Below are positions 28,916-37,621 of a stretch of 64,000 nucleotides of DNA, piece by piece. Numbering within the stretch: position 1 is the first letter of the stretch; each line of letters opens with the position of its first letter. Source of the stretch: Syntrophales bacterium (lineage in GTDB: Bacteria > Desulfobacterota > Syntrophia > Syntrophales > UBA5619); assembly GCA_023229765.1 (NCBI GenBank), contig JALNYO010000009.1:1-64000 (forward strand), read 5' to 3'. Position numbers and translations under genes: made by a program. The notes beneath the pieces are model-generated. The model was not told the DNA's origin. It did not search any database and was given only the letters and a program-made list of their open reading frames with translations.

Positions 28916-29556
28916 AATCCGTTGACATGCTGGCTTTCGATCTTGACGGCACATTGATCGATTCAACCATTGATTTGACTGATTCTGTAAATCATGCCTT
29001 GTCAACGCTTGGTCTTGCCGAGATAACCGTGGAGGCTGTAAAAGAATATGTTGGCGATGGTGTTTCAGCGACTGTCCAGCGGGCATTGGGAGGTCAGGCG
29101 GATAAGTATTTTCCCCAGGCAATAGAATTGTTTCGCGATTATTATGAGGGGCATCTGTTAGATCATACCGCCCTCTACCCCGATGTTGTTGATTTTCTTG
29201 CCTACTTCGGTGATAAAAAAAAGGTTCTTGTGACTAACAAGACCGAAAAATATACGCTCAGGATAGTGAAGTCCCTGCGTATCAATGATTATTTTCTCGA
29301 TGTTTGCGGAGAGGACAGCACCCCTTTCAAAAAACCGGATCCCCGTCTTCTGGAGCTGATCATGGAAAAGAGGGGGGTTGTTCCGGCGCGCACGGTGATG
29401 ATAGGCGACGGCGCCAACGATATTCTTTTGGCGAAAAGGGCGGGCGCAATAAGTTGCGCGTTTCTTAACGGGATAAGCGACAGGGAAAAACTGCTCAGTC
29501 TTGCCCCTGATTTCGTCTGCGAGCGGCTCTCCGACCTGAAGGCTTTTTTTTGCTGA
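28912..29556 (+). CDS. gph: HAD family hydrolase, phosphoglycolate phosphatase-like
   Basis: 214-residue HAD phosphatase. Motif I DLDGTLIDS is at about 9-17 with the nucleophile Asp. Motif II Thr is in VLVTNKT, the motif III Lys in FKKPDPRLL, and motif IV is IGDGANDILLA. The cap region and length fit Gph/PGP, which removes 2-phosphoglycolate, but HAD specificity is hard to assign. It overlaps the MBL gene by 4 nt. Confidence 0.86.
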   Translation: MKSVDMLAFDLDGTLIDSTIDLTDSVNHALSTLGLAEITVEAVKEYVGDGVSATVQRALGGQADKYFPQAIELFRDYYEGHLLDHTALYPDVVDFLAYFGDKKKVLVTNKTEKYTLRIVKSLRINDYFLDVCGEDSTPFKKPDPRLLELIMEKRGVVPARTVMIGDGANDILLAKRAGAISCAFLNGISDREKLLSLAPDFVCERLSDLKAFFC

Positions 29557-29569
29557 TCAATGCCAACTA

Positions 29570-30982
29570 ATGCTCAACACCGTAAGAAAAACCATTGCTG
29601 ATAATCTTCTCCTCAGACGCGGCGAACACGTTTTGGCCGCCGTCTCCGGCGGCCCTGATTCGGTCGCGTTGCTGAGAATCCTGGAAATTCTTGCCGGGGA
29701 ATACTCTCTGAAAATCACCGTGGCGCACCTTAACCATGGTCTCCGGGGCAAAGATGCCGATCGGGATGAGGATTTTGTGCGAATTCTTAGTGAAAAAAGG
29801 AATATAGCATTCATAACAAAAAGGGTGGATATCCGCGAGCGGCAAAAAAAAACCGGGAAGTCCATAGAAGAGAGCAGCCGGGAGGAGCGTTATCGCTTTT
29901 TGTATGAAACTGCCGCCGGATGCGGTGCTGAAAAGATAGCCACCGGCCACCATCGGGACGACCAGGTGGAGACATTCTTTATCAATCTTCTCCGAGGCGC
30001 CGGTATGGACGGTCTCAAGGGAATTGCCCCAATTCGGGATGATTATTTGATCCGTCCGCTGCTATATGTCAGCCGCAGCGAGATTCTGGAGTTTTTAAGC
30101 AGGGAGGGGCTTTCTTACAGGACGGACAGCTCCAACTCGGACCAGACTTTTTTGCGCAACAGCATCCGCAACTGGCTTCTTCCCGAATTGACGAAGCGCT
30201 ACAACCCGCAGCTTGCAGCGGGGGTCGCCCGCACCGCCGAGATCATCCGGCAGGAAGACGATTATATGCTTGACGTTGTTCGGCAATTGGCAGTTTCCTG
30301 GGGGATAAGTCAAGACGATAGAGAAATTGCCATTCCGTTATCGGAATTTTTGCAGCAGCACCGGGCGATTCAGGCGCGCCTTATTAAATTTTTGCTGGAG
30401 GGGATGACCGCTTTTGAAAAACGTATTGGCTGCCTTCATATAGAGGCGGTTCTGGAATTGTGCCATAAAAAAGACAATAGATTTCGCAAGTTTGATCTTC
30501 CCGCGCGGATATTGGTCGAAAAACGGGCGGCGGTCCTGAAGATCATGAAAGTGTCTGACCTGCGAACCGCTGAGGGGGTTTCAAAGAGTAAAGAAGGCGG
30601 TTTCGAGAGAGAGGTTAAAATTCCGGGGACGATCAGTCTGCCTGAAATTAATATGAATATCCGGGCAGCGATGATTGATAAACCGGGGTTTGCGGAGTTT
30701 AAAAGCCACCCGGAGACGGCCTTTATCGATTATGATTGCATCCATCCGCCGTTGTTTATAAGAAATTGGCGTTATGGCGACCGGATTGATCTTTTGGGGC
30801 TGGGAGGAACAAAGAAGTTGAAGAAATACTTCATTGATAGAAAGATTCCCAGCGCGCAGAGAGAGACCATTCCCCTGCTGGTTGACGCGCAGTCGGTTAT
30901 CTGGATTGCCGGCGAGCGGATAAGCCAGAGGGTGCGCATTACCGAAAAAACTAAAAAAGTGTTGAAAATAGAGTTGGTTTGA
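29570..30982 (+). CDS. tilS: tRNA(Ile)-lysidine synthase TilS
   Basis: 470 residues. The N-terminal PP-loop ATPase motif AAVSGGPDSVALL (about 23-35) activates C34 of tRNA-Ile(CAU) so lysine can be attached. Other family segments are HLNHGLRG, TGHHRDDQVETF and TDSSNSDQTFLRNSIRNWLLPEL. The TilS substrate-binding and C-terminal domains (RNWRYGDRIDLLGLGGTKKLKKYF split across 400-425) are intact. It starts 13 nt after the phosphatase gene. Confidence 0.95.
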   Translation: MLNTVRKTIADNLLLRRGEHVLAAVSGGPDSVALLRILEILAGEYSLKITVAHLNHGLRGKDADRDEDFVRILSEKRNIAFITKRVDIRERQKKTGKSIEESSREERYRFLYETAAGCGAEKIATGHHRDDQVETFFINLLRGAGMDGLKGIAPIRDDYLIRPLLYVSRSEILEFLSREGLSYRTDSSNSDQTFLRNSIRNWLLPELTKRYNPQLAAGVARTAEIIRQEDDYMLDVVRQLAVSWGISQDDREIAIPLSEFLQQHRAIQARLIKFLLEGMTAFEKRIGCLHIEAVLELCHKKDNRFRKFDLPARILVEKRAAVLKIMKVSDLRTAEGVSKSKEGGFEREVKIPGTISLPEINMNIRAAMIDKPGFAEFKSHPETAFIDYDCIHPPLFIRNWRYGDRIDLLGLGGTKKLKKYFIDRKIPSAQRETIPLLVDAQSVIWIAGERISQRVRITEKTKKVLKIELV

Positions 30983-31093
30983 AGTAATCAAGGGCGCAAT
31001 TGAAATGTGTGCTGTGGACAGTTTATAAACCGTTCCCCGTGGGTTGCGGTTCATGGAAAAGTTGTCGAATGTTCATAAAAGGAGAATAACAAA

Positions 31094-32947
31094 TTGAATC
31101 CTCTACAGAAAAATATAGCGCTCTGGCTTGTGATCAGTCTGGTTTTCGTTATGATGTACCATCTTTTCAGCCAGCCGAAAATAGCGCAAACAGAGATGAT
31201 CTATAGCGAGTTTTTAAGCAATGTTGAAAAATCACAGGTTTCCGAGGTGACGATTCAGGGAGAGAACATAACCGGTAAATTGACCAACGGCAAGGTTTTC
31301 AAGACTTATGCCCCTAAAGATGCAGGTGCGATTGCCCTGCTGAAGGAGAAGGGGGTGCGCATTTCCGCCAAGCCCGTTGATGATTCCCCCTGGTATATGA
31401 CGCTGCTTGTCTCATGGCTGCCGATGCTCCTGCTGATCGGGGTCTGGATATTTTTCATGCGGCAAATGCAGGGCGGGGGGGGCAAGGCGATGGCTTTCGG
31501 TAAAAGCCGCGCTCGTCTGGTCAATGACAAATCAAAAAAGATTACGTTCCTCGATGTGGCCGGGGTTGAAGAGGCAAAAGCCGAGTTGCAGGAGGTCATT
31601 GACTTTTTGCGCGACCCTAAGAAATATACCAAATTGGGGGGGAGAATCCCCAAAGGACTATTGCTTGTCGGCCCTCCCGGGACAGGTAAGACACTGCTGG
31701 CGCGGGCAATTGCCGGGGAGGCGGATGTCCCCTTTCTGAGCATCAGTGGCTCGGATTTTGTGGAGATGTTTGTCGGCGTCGGCGCCTCCCGTGTTCGCGA
31801 TCTGTTTGTCCAAGGGAAGAAGAATGCCCCCTGCATAATCTTCATCGATGAAATAGACGCGGTGGGGCGTCATCGTGGGGCCGGTCTGGGCGGCGGACAC
31901 GACGAAAGGGAACAGACCTTAAACCAGTTACTGGTCGAGATGGATGGTTTCGAATCGAATGAGGGTGTTATCCTCGTTTCCGCGACCAACCGTCCGGATG
32001 TCCTGGATCCAGCCCTGATGCGACCCGGCCGTTTCGACCGCCAGGTGGTGGTGCCGCTTCCGGACGTGCGCGGCAGGGAAAAGATCCTGGAGGTTCATGC
32101 CCGCAAAACACCCCTTACCGAGGATGTCAATTTCAGCGTTATCGCCCGGGGAACGCCGGGATTTTCCGGCGCCGACATAGAGAATCTTGTCAATGAATCG
32201 GTGCTGTACGCCGCCCGTTTCAACAAGGATAAGGTCTCCATGTCCGACTTCGAGTATGCCAAAGACAAGGTGATGATGGGGACGGAGCGCAAGAGCATGG
32301 TGATCAGTGATGAGGAAAAGAAAAACACCGCTTATCACGAAACGGGTCATGCGCTTGTGGCCCGCATGCTTCCTGGAACGGACCCTATTCACAAGGTAAC
32401 GATCATCCCCCGGGGAATGGCGCTCGGTCTTACCCAGCAACTGCCGGTTGATGAGAAGCATGCCTATCCGCGGGAGTTTCTTCTCAATAACATCGTCATA
32501 CTCCTCGGGGGGCGGGCTGCCGAGGAAATTATCCTCAAGGATTATACAACCGGGGCCGGGAACGATATTGAGAGGGCTACCGGCCTGGCTCGCAAGATGG
32601 TCTGCGAGTGGGGAATGAGCGAGGCGATCGGGCCCCTGAGCTATGGCAAGAAGGAAGAACAGATTTTTCTGGGAAGGGAATTTGCCTCCCACAAGGATTA
32701 CAGCGAAGAGACGGCCAAGAAAATAGATGCAGAGATAAACCAGATTGTTATCTCCAGTTATGAGAGGGCAAGGGGTATTCTCTCGGATAATCTGGAGTTG
32801 CTTAACAAAATCGCCATTGTACTTCTCGAAAAAGAGGTATTAACCGGGCAGGAACTTGATGCACTCATCAAGGGCGATGTCCTCCCGCAAATTGAAGATG
32901 TCCGCTCGCAAATTGAAGAAGGCGGTCCGGCAGAGACAACCTTATGA
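31094..32947 (+). CDS. ftsH: ATP-dependent zinc metalloprotease FtsH
   Basis: 617-residue inner-membrane AAA+ protease. Two transmembrane segments (about 8-25 and 98-118) bracket a periplasmic domain. The AAA module has Walker A GPPGTGKT, Walker B FIDEIDAVG and the SRH region RPGRFDRQ. The protease zinc motif is HETGH and the distant Asp ligand lies near TTGAGNDIERAT. The start is TTG at 31094 behind AAAAGGAG. It ends with ATGA shared with folP. Confidence 0.97.
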   Translation: MNPLQKNIALWLVISLVFVMMYHLFSQPKIAQTEMIYSEFLSNVEKSQVSEVTIQGENITGKLTNGKVFKTYAPKDAGAIALLKEKGVRISAKPVDDSPWYMTLLVSWLPMLLLIGVWIFFMRQMQGGGGKAMAFGKSRARLVNDKSKKITFLDVAGVEEAKAELQEVIDFLRDPKKYTKLGGRIPKGLLLVGPPGTGKTLLARAIAGEADVPFLSISGSDFVEMFVGVGASRVRDLFVQGKKNAPCIIFIDEIDAVGRHRGAGLGGGHDEREQTLNQLLVEMDGFESNEGVILVSATNRPDVLDPALMRPGRFDRQVVVPLPDVRGREKILEVHARKTPLTEDVNFSVIARGTPGFSGADIENLVNESVLYAARFNKDKVSMSDFEYAKDKVMMGTERKSMVISDEEKKNTAYHETGHALVARMLPGTDPIHKVTIIPRGMALGLTQQLPVDEKHAYPREFLLNNIVILLGGRAAEEIILKDYTTGAGNDIERATGLARKMVCEWGMSEAIGPLSYGKKEEQIFLGREFASHKDYSEETAKKIDAEINQIVISSYERARGILSDNLELLNKIAIVLLEKEVLTGQELDALIKGDVLPQIEDVRSQIEEGGPAETTL

Positions 32948-33804
32948 AAGAAGTGAATGACGACAATCTGCTGTTTCGGACGTCGCGCCGGGAGATTGTC
33001 TTGGGCGAGCGCACTCTGATCATGGGGATCATCAATGCGACCCCCGATTCCTTCTCGGATGGCGGCCGTTACGCTTCGCCGCAAAAGGCAATCGAGGAAG
33101 GGATGCGGATGGTCGAAGAGGGCGCCGACATCCTGGACATTGGCGGCGAATCCACTCGTCCCGGTTCAGACGCCGTTTCCGTCGAAGAAGAGCTAACGAG
33201 GGTTATTCCGGTTATTCGAGGCCTTGCGGCAAAGCTCTCCATCCCTCTTTCGATTGATACCATGAAGGCGGAGGTTGCCCGGGAGGCGTTGAGGGCAGGC
33301 GCGGAAATAATAAATGATGTAAGCTCTCTGAATTATGACGAGGCAATGGCAAAAACCATTTCTGCCGCGGGCGCGGGGGTGGTTTTGATGCATATGCGGG
33401 GTATCCCCAAGGTGATGCAGCAGGGCGACTTGACTTACCCTTCCCTGCTTGACGATATAGCGGAGTTTTTGCAGGAACGGATGGAAAGGGCCCTGTCGGA
33501 AGGAATAGGCCGGACTCAAACAGTTATTGATCCGGGCATCGGCTTCGGCAAAACAGCGGACGACAATCTGCGACTTATTCGCCATCTCGGCGAGTTTAAA
33601 AAATTAGGAAGACCAATTCTTATGGGTGTTTCCCGCAAAGCCTTCATTGGCAAGATAACGGGGGGGCTGCCTGCCGAGCGTATGGAAGGGACTGCGGCTG
33701 CGGTAACGGCTTCAATCATGGGTGGGGCGCATATCGTCAGGGTGCATGATGTTTCCGTCATGAAGAAGGTGGTCCTGATGGCGGATGCAATTAGCAGGGC
33801 TTAA
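32944..33804 (+). CDS. folP: Dihydropteroate synthase
   Basis: 286-residue TIM-barrel enzyme joining 4-aminobenzoate to 6-hydroxymethyl-dihydropterin diphosphate (folate pathway). Signatures: MGIINATPDSFSDGG (pterin loop), DIGGESTRPGS, and the later DPGIGFGKT and GVSRKAFIG. It overlaps ftsH by 4 nt; the ftsH-folP pairing is common in bacteria. Confidence 0.96.
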   Translation: MKEVNDDNLLFRTSRREIVLGERTLIMGIINATPDSFSDGGRYASPQKAIEEGMRMVEEGADILDIGGESTRPGSDAVSVEEELTRVIPVIRGLAAKLSIPLSIDTMKAEVAREALRAGAEIINDVSSLNYDEAMAKTISAAGAGVVLMHMRGIPKVMQQGDLTYPSLLDDIAEFLQERMERALSEGIGRTQTVIDPGIGFGKTADDNLRLIRHLGEFKKLGRPILMGVSRKAFIGKITGGLPAERMEGTAAAVTASIMGGAHIVRVHDVSVMKKVVLMADAISRA

Positions 33805-33805
33805 A

Positions 33806-34183
33806 ATGGTATCCGGCGTCGGGATTGATCTTGTAGCGGTTGCAAGAGTCGAGAGGATTCTCGCCAAATGGGGAGACGCATTCATTCGGCGCATCTACAC
33901 GGTTGAGGAAATTGCCTATTGTCAGGCCAAGGCGCGTCCGGCTCTGCATTTTGCCGCTTGTTTCGCCGTTAAAGAGGCCTTTTTAAAGGCGCTGGGGACC
34001 GGATTGGGCGGAGGAATCGGCTTTAATGATATTGCAACGATTCACGACGGCAACGGGAAGCCCACTGTCAAGCTGTCCGGAAAAGCCTCGGCTTTACAGC
34101 GCGGCGGGTGCAGGGAAAAAGTTGCGGTAAGCATTTCGCATACAGACGATTTGGCGACCGCCATCGTTATTCTTGATAAATGA
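33806..34183 (+). CDS. acpS: Holo-[acyl-carrier-protein] synthase
   Basis: 125-residue phosphopantetheinyl transferase that converts apo-ACP to holo-ACP. The magnesium motif GIDLVAVARVERI is at the N-terminus and the second signature FAVKEAFLKALGTG is at about 52-65. ATG 33806, 1 nt after the folP stop, gives the family N-terminus MVSGVGIDL; an ATG at 33785 inside folP would add seven unrelated residues. Confidence 0.94.
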   Translation: MVSGVGIDLVAVARVERILAKWGDAFIRRIYTVEEIAYCQAKARPALHFAACFAVKEAFLKALGTGLGGGIGFNDIATIHDGNGKPTVKLSGKASALQRGGCREKVAVSISHTDDLATAIVILDK

Positions 34184-34199
34184 ACGGGCGGATGCAGCT

Positions 34200-34712
34200 T
34201 TGACTGGAAATAGCTTCTTTGTTGCTCTGGTATCGGAAAACCCTGAACAGACCTTTCGGCTGGGAGTTGACATCGGCAGGATCCTGAAGGCTGGCGACTT
34301 TGTCGCGCTGCACGGGGAATTGGGAGCGGGGAAAACGGTCTTTGTCCAGGGAATAGCCAAAGGTATGGGGGTTCCCGATGCGTATGCGGTTGTCTCGCCG
34401 ACCTTCACCCTGATCAACGAGTACCCGGGCGAGGCAGCGCCTCTTTATCATCTCGACGTCTATCGTCTTGCCGGAAGCGCGGAGCTGCTCGACGCAGGAT
34501 TTGACGAAACGGTTTCCCGAAATGGGGTTACGGTTGTAGAGTGGGCTGAAAAGATTGCCGATTTTATTCCGGCTGGCGCCATTTTCCTCGCCTTCACATA
34601 TCTTGACGAGACAAAAAGGGAAATACGCATTTCCACAGCAGAGGGATCGATTAGGCAGAGACTAAAAGGCGTAGTTTTTAAGAAGCGCCGCTCGGAGGAG
34701 GGCTTTAATTAG
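34200..34712 (+). CDS. tsaE: tRNA threonylcarbamoyladenosine biosynthesis ATPase TsaE
   Basis: About 170 residues. Walker A HGELGAGKT is near residues 38-46. The family motifs SPTFTLINEYPG and YHLDVYRL follow, with VVEWAEK carrying the conserved Glu/Trp. TsaE drives the TsaBDE complex that makes t6A37 in tRNA. No ATG precedes the core: TTG 34200 (first residues M-TGNSFF) or TTG 34173 inside the acpS end are the options, neither with a strong ribosome site. The stop abuts the lysC ATG. Confidence 0.9.
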   Translation: MTGNSFFVALVSENPEQTFRLGVDIGRILKAGDFVALHGELGAGKTVFVQGIAKGMGVPDAYAVVSPTFTLINEYPGEAAPLYHLDVYRLAGSAELLDAGFDETVSRNGVTVVEWAEKIADFIPAGAIFLAFTYLDETKREIRISTAEGSIRQRLKGVVFKKRRSEEGFN

Positions 34713-35933
34713 ATGGCTTTGATTGTACAGAAATATGGCGGCACCTCGGTTGCCAATCTGGAGAGGATTGCCAATGTGGCCAAAAAGGTGGTCCGCACAA
34801 AAGGGGAAGGAAATGAGGTGGTTGTTGTCCTATCGGCCATGTCCGGCGAGACGGATCGCCTTATTAAACTTGCCCGGCAGGCGGCGGATGAACCAAACCT
34901 GCGGGAGTACGATTCGCTTATTTCCACCGGCGAGCAGGCAACGGTAACGCTGCTTGCCATCATGCTCAATGGCATGGGCCATAAGGCAAAATCTTTTCTG
35001 GGATTTCAGGTTCCCGTCATTACCGATCAGGCCTTCAGCAAGGCCCGCATCTTAAGCGTGCAGAAAGAGGCTGTACTGAAGGAGCTGGCAGAAGGAACAA
35101 TTGTGGTTGTCGCGGGTTTTCAGGGGAGGGATGGCGACAACAACATAACCACGCTTGGCAGGGGCGGCTCCGACACCAGCGCCGTGGCGCTGGCAGCGGC
35201 GCTGAACGCGGATGTATGCGATATATATACTGATGTTGACGGGGTATATACAACTGATCCGAACATCTGCAGTAAAGCCCGGAGACTTTCCCGGATAACC
35301 TACGACGAGATGCTGGAAATGGCCAGGGCGGGCGCCAAGGTGCTGCAGCCGCGTTCGGTGGAGCTGGCAAAAAAATTCAACGTGCCGGTCTATGTAAAAT
35401 CCTCTTTTTCTGATGAAGGGGGGACGCTTGTAACAAAGGAGGCTGAAAATATGGAGAAGGAAATCGTTTCCGGCGTGACGTATGATCGCGACCAGGCCAA
35501 GATAACGGTTATTCATGTTCCGGACCGTCCCGGGATTGCGGTAGCCATCTTTGCGCCGCTGGCAGAACATAATATCATGGTGGACATGATCATTCAGAAT
35601 GCGAGCATCGATGGATATACGGACATGACCTTCACCGTTTCCCGCAAGGAAGTTCTTGAGGCCAAGCGGATTATCGGCGAGGCTGTTCATGCGATCGGCG
35701 CGGATAAGCTGGAAGTGGACGAGAACGTTGCCAAGGTTTCCGTGATCGGCAGCGGCATGATCAGCCATGCCGGCGTTGCGGCAAAAATTTTCCAGACGCT
35801 TGCCAACGAAAGGATAAACATCCTGATGATCAGCACCTCCGAAATCAAGGTTTCCTGCGTTGTCGAGGCAAAGTACACGGAGTTGGCCGTGACCGCCCTG
35901 CACGATGCCTTTGAACTGGAGAAAGAGCGTTGA
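34713..35933 (+). CDS. lysC: Aspartate kinase
   Basis: 406-residue monofunctional aspartokinase, first step to lysine, threonine and methionine. The kinase motif VQKYGGTSVANLERI is at residues 4-18; GRGGSDTSAVALAAAL and YTDVDGVYTTDP follow. Two ACT domains at the C-terminus (about 265-400) are the usual allosteric sites for lysine/threonine feedback. GGAGGAGGG precedes the ATG inside the tsaE end. It sits between tsaE and a comEA-like gene, not in an amino acid operon. Confidence 0.96.
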   Translation: MALIVQKYGGTSVANLERIANVAKKVVRTKGEGNEVVVVLSAMSGETDRLIKLARQAADEPNLREYDSLISTGEQATVTLLAIMLNGMGHKAKSFLGFQVPVITDQAFSKARILSVQKEAVLKELAEGTIVVVAGFQGRDGDNNITTLGRGGSDTSAVALAAALNADVCDIYTDVDGVYTTDPNICSKARRLSRITYDEMLEMARAGAKVLQPRSVELAKKFNVPVYVKSSFSDEGGTLVTKEAENMEKEIVSGVTYDRDQAKITVIHVPDRPGIAVAIFAPLAEHNIMVDMIIQNASIDGYTDMTFTVSRKEVLEAKRIIGEAVHAIGADKLEVDENVAKVSVIGSGMISHAGVAAKIFQTLANERINILMISTSEIKVSCVVEAKYTELAVTALHDAFELEKER

Positions 35934-35934
35934 A

Positions 35935-36498
35935 ATGATCGTCTCCACAGGACAGCGAGCCGGCATGCTTGCCGTTTTGCTTGTCTGCCTGGCAATTTAT
36001 GGATTTTCGTCCTTCACCATTAGACAGCCGCGGCAAGGAGAACCCATACCCTTGGTGCTGCAGAATGCGGATTTTATTGCAGTCGAACTCCGCGGCTTTC
36101 AGGGCGAGGGAATCTATTTCCTCCCCCCCGGCGCTGCGCCTCAAAGCCTGATTGAGGCCGCCGGTGTAAAAAACCCCGGCTATAAAGAAAGTCTATTGGG
36201 GGCAAAGATTTCTCAGGGCGCCCTTTTTACGGTTGCTGGCGACGGCAGTTTGCAGAGAGGGGAAATGTCCGCCGCAACAAGGGTTGCCTTGGGCATTCCG
36301 CTTGACGTCAATCGGGCTTCGGCAGGCGACCTGGCTCTTGTCCCCGGCATTGGGGAGGGGGACGCGGCGCGAATTGTGCAGAGACGCAGGGAGAGGGGGA
36401 ATTTATCCAGTTTGGCTGATCTATCGGATATCCCGGGAATTAAAGAGAAAAAACTTGAGAAAATAAGGGACTACTTAACAACGGGTTTGAGCAGGTAG
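35935..36498 (+). CDS. ComEA-like helix-hairpin-helix protein
   Basis: 187 residues: one transmembrane segment near 10-25, a poorly conserved SLBB-like middle, and a C-terminal tandem helix-hairpin-helix of ComEA type (DVNRASAGDLALVPGIG, LSDIPGIKEKKLEKI). ComEA proteins bind incoming DNA at the membrane during uptake. ATG 35935 lies 1 nt after the lysC stop; an ATG 30 nt upstream inside lysC is open but adds unrelated residues. Involvement in competence is an inference. Confidence 0.83.
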   Translation: MIVSTGQRAGMLAVLLVCLAIYGFSSFTIRQPRQGEPIPLVLQNADFIAVELRGFQGEGIYFLPPGAAPQSLIEAAGVKNPGYKESLLGAKISQGALFTVAGDGSLQRGEMSAATRVALGIPLDVNRASAGDLALVPGIGEGDAARIVQRRRERGNLSSLADLSDIPGIKEKKLEKIRDYLTTGLSR

Positions 36499-36514
36499 GT
36501 TTATTTAAACATCT

Positions 36515-37126
36515 TTAATTCTTCTCATTCCGGTACTGTTCAAGGTAGTGAAGCACCCTTTTTACATAGGTCTGGGTTTCTTTGTAGGGGGGGATGCTGT
36601 TGTTATAGCGCAGGACGGCATTTTCGCCAGCGTTATAAGCCGCAAGGACCAAAGGCAGATTGCCCTTGAATAAGGTGGACAGGTAGCGCAGATAGCGGAC
36701 CCCGCCGTCTATATTGCTTTCCGGATGAAAGGAGTCGGCTACCTGAAGGGAAGCCGCGGTGGCCGGCATGAGCTGCATGAGCCCCCGGGCGCCGACGGGC
36801 GAGACGGCCTTGTGATTAAAATTGGATTCAGCCTTGATTACAGCCTTGACAAGGGTTGAATCAACGGCGTACTTTTCGGAAGCTTGATTAATTAGAGATT
36901 CGTAAGCGGAAATCTTCCCGGGCGCCTTTAAAAGCACCCGCTTTTCCCTCATTACCAGGACATAAGGGGCGCCGTTGTCTGTCGGTACATTAGTCAGGTG
37001 GATAACGCCTTCAGGATCAGTGTATCGGTAAATATCTGAATAGGCTGACGTTGCCGCCAATAGGAATACGGCGACAACGCAAAAAAAGAAAAATTTTTCA
37101 GCCAAGATATATTTTCTGGATTTCAT
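36515..37126 (-). CDS. Lytic transglycosylase with N-terminal DUF4124-like domain
   Basis: 203 residues. A signal peptide (hydrophobic 12-28, AATSA-YS) precedes a short DUF4124-like segment (IYRYTDPEGVIHLTNVPTD). Then comes an SLT goose-lysozyme-like domain with the catalytic Glu in AVIKAESNFNHKAVSP and the motifs GARGLMQLMPATA and NAGENAV. It cleaves the MurNAc-GlcNAc bond in periplasmic peptidoglycan. It converges on the comEA-like gene with a 16-nt gap. Confidence 0.92.
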   Translation of the reverse strand: MKSRKYILAEKFFFFCVVAVFLLAATSAYSDIYRYTDPEGVIHLTNVPTDNGAPYVLVMREKRVLLKAPGKISAYESLINQASEKYAVDSTLVKAVIKAESNFNHKAVSPVGARGLMQLMPATAASLQVADSFHPESNIDGGVRYLRYLSTLFKGNLPLVLAAYNAGENAVLRYNNSIPPYKETQTYVKRVLHYLEQYRNEKN

Positions 37127-37157
37127 TACTTCCCATCGCTCCCTGTCTTGTGCCCTG

Positions 37158-37187
37158 ACTATACCCCAACAGCGATCGTTTATTCAA
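37158..37187 (-). promoter_or_regulatory. Sigma-70 promoter of the transglycosylase gene
   Basis: Minus strand: -35 TTGAAT (37187-37182), 18-nt spacer, -10 TATAGT (37163-37158), about 32 nt before the ATG at 37126. Confidence 0.6.
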
Positions 37188-37252
37188 GCTTTTTATAATC
37201 TTCCGTTTTCGCCTTGCTGCCGCTCGGTTGCTTTTTTGCCGTGTCATTGTCC

Positions 37253-37281
37253 TTGACAGAGATAATTTATGGTGTTAAGAA
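37253..37281 (+). promoter_or_regulatory. Sigma-70 promoter of tRNA-Pro
   Basis: TTGACA (37253-37258), 17-nt spacer, TAAGAA (37276-37281), about 25 nt before the tRNA. It is one of two TTGACA-N17 promoters in front of tRNAs in this window. Confidence 0.65.
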
Positions 37282-37306
37282 ACGTCACGATCGCAGTAAT
37301 TGATGT

Positions 37307-37383
37307 CGGGGCGTGGCGCAGTCTGGTAGCGTATCTGAATGGGGTTCAGAGGGCCGGTGGTTCAAATCCACTCGCCCCGACCA
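37307..37383 (+). tRNA. tRNA-Pro (anticodon GGG)
   Basis: 77 nt with encoded CCA. Acceptor CGGGGCG pairs with CGCCCCG. The anticodon stem TCTGA/TCAGA closes the loop ATGGGGT, so the anticodon is GGG. The T arm GGTGG-TTCAAAT-CCACT is typical. Confidence 0.95.
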
Positions 37384-37393
37384 ATAGTAAAAT

Positions 37394-37417
37394 AAACCGC
37401 CGAAAGGGCGGTTTTTT
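37394..37417 (+). terminator. Rho-independent terminator after tRNA-Pro
   Basis: AACCGCC-GAAA-GGGCGGTT stem-loop followed by T residues, starting about 12 nt after the tRNA CCA end. It separates tRNA-Pro from tRNA-Leu transcription. Confidence 0.85.
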
Positions 37418-37492
37418 AATATTTTTCGCATCTTCCTTATATCCATAGGTTGACATAAAAGTATCGGATGAATATAAAGGCGATAAGAAAAT

Positions 37493-37579
37493 GCGAGGGT
37501 GGCGGAATTGGGAGACGCACTGGACTTAGGATCCAGCCCGTTTGCGCGGGTAGGGGTTCAAATCCCCTCTCTCGCACCA
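37493..37579 (+). tRNA. tRNA-Leu (anticodon TAG)
   Basis: 87 nt class II tRNA with encoded CCA. Acceptor GCGAGGG pairs with CTCTCGC. The anticodon stem CTGGA/TCCAG encloses CTTAGGA, giving anticodon TAG. The long variable arm CCCGTTTGCGCGGG forms its own hairpin. It lies 42 nt upstream of tig. Confidence 0.95.
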
Positions 37580-37621
37580 TACTTGGCCCGGTATTGAGAT
37601 AAACATAAGGAGTGTGCTGCC

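Noticed and set aside
34173..34199. TTG 34173 as the tsaE start
   Set aside because: It lies inside the acpS end without a Shine-Dalgarno and adds residues outside the family core; TTG 34200 is slightly better, though neither is certain.
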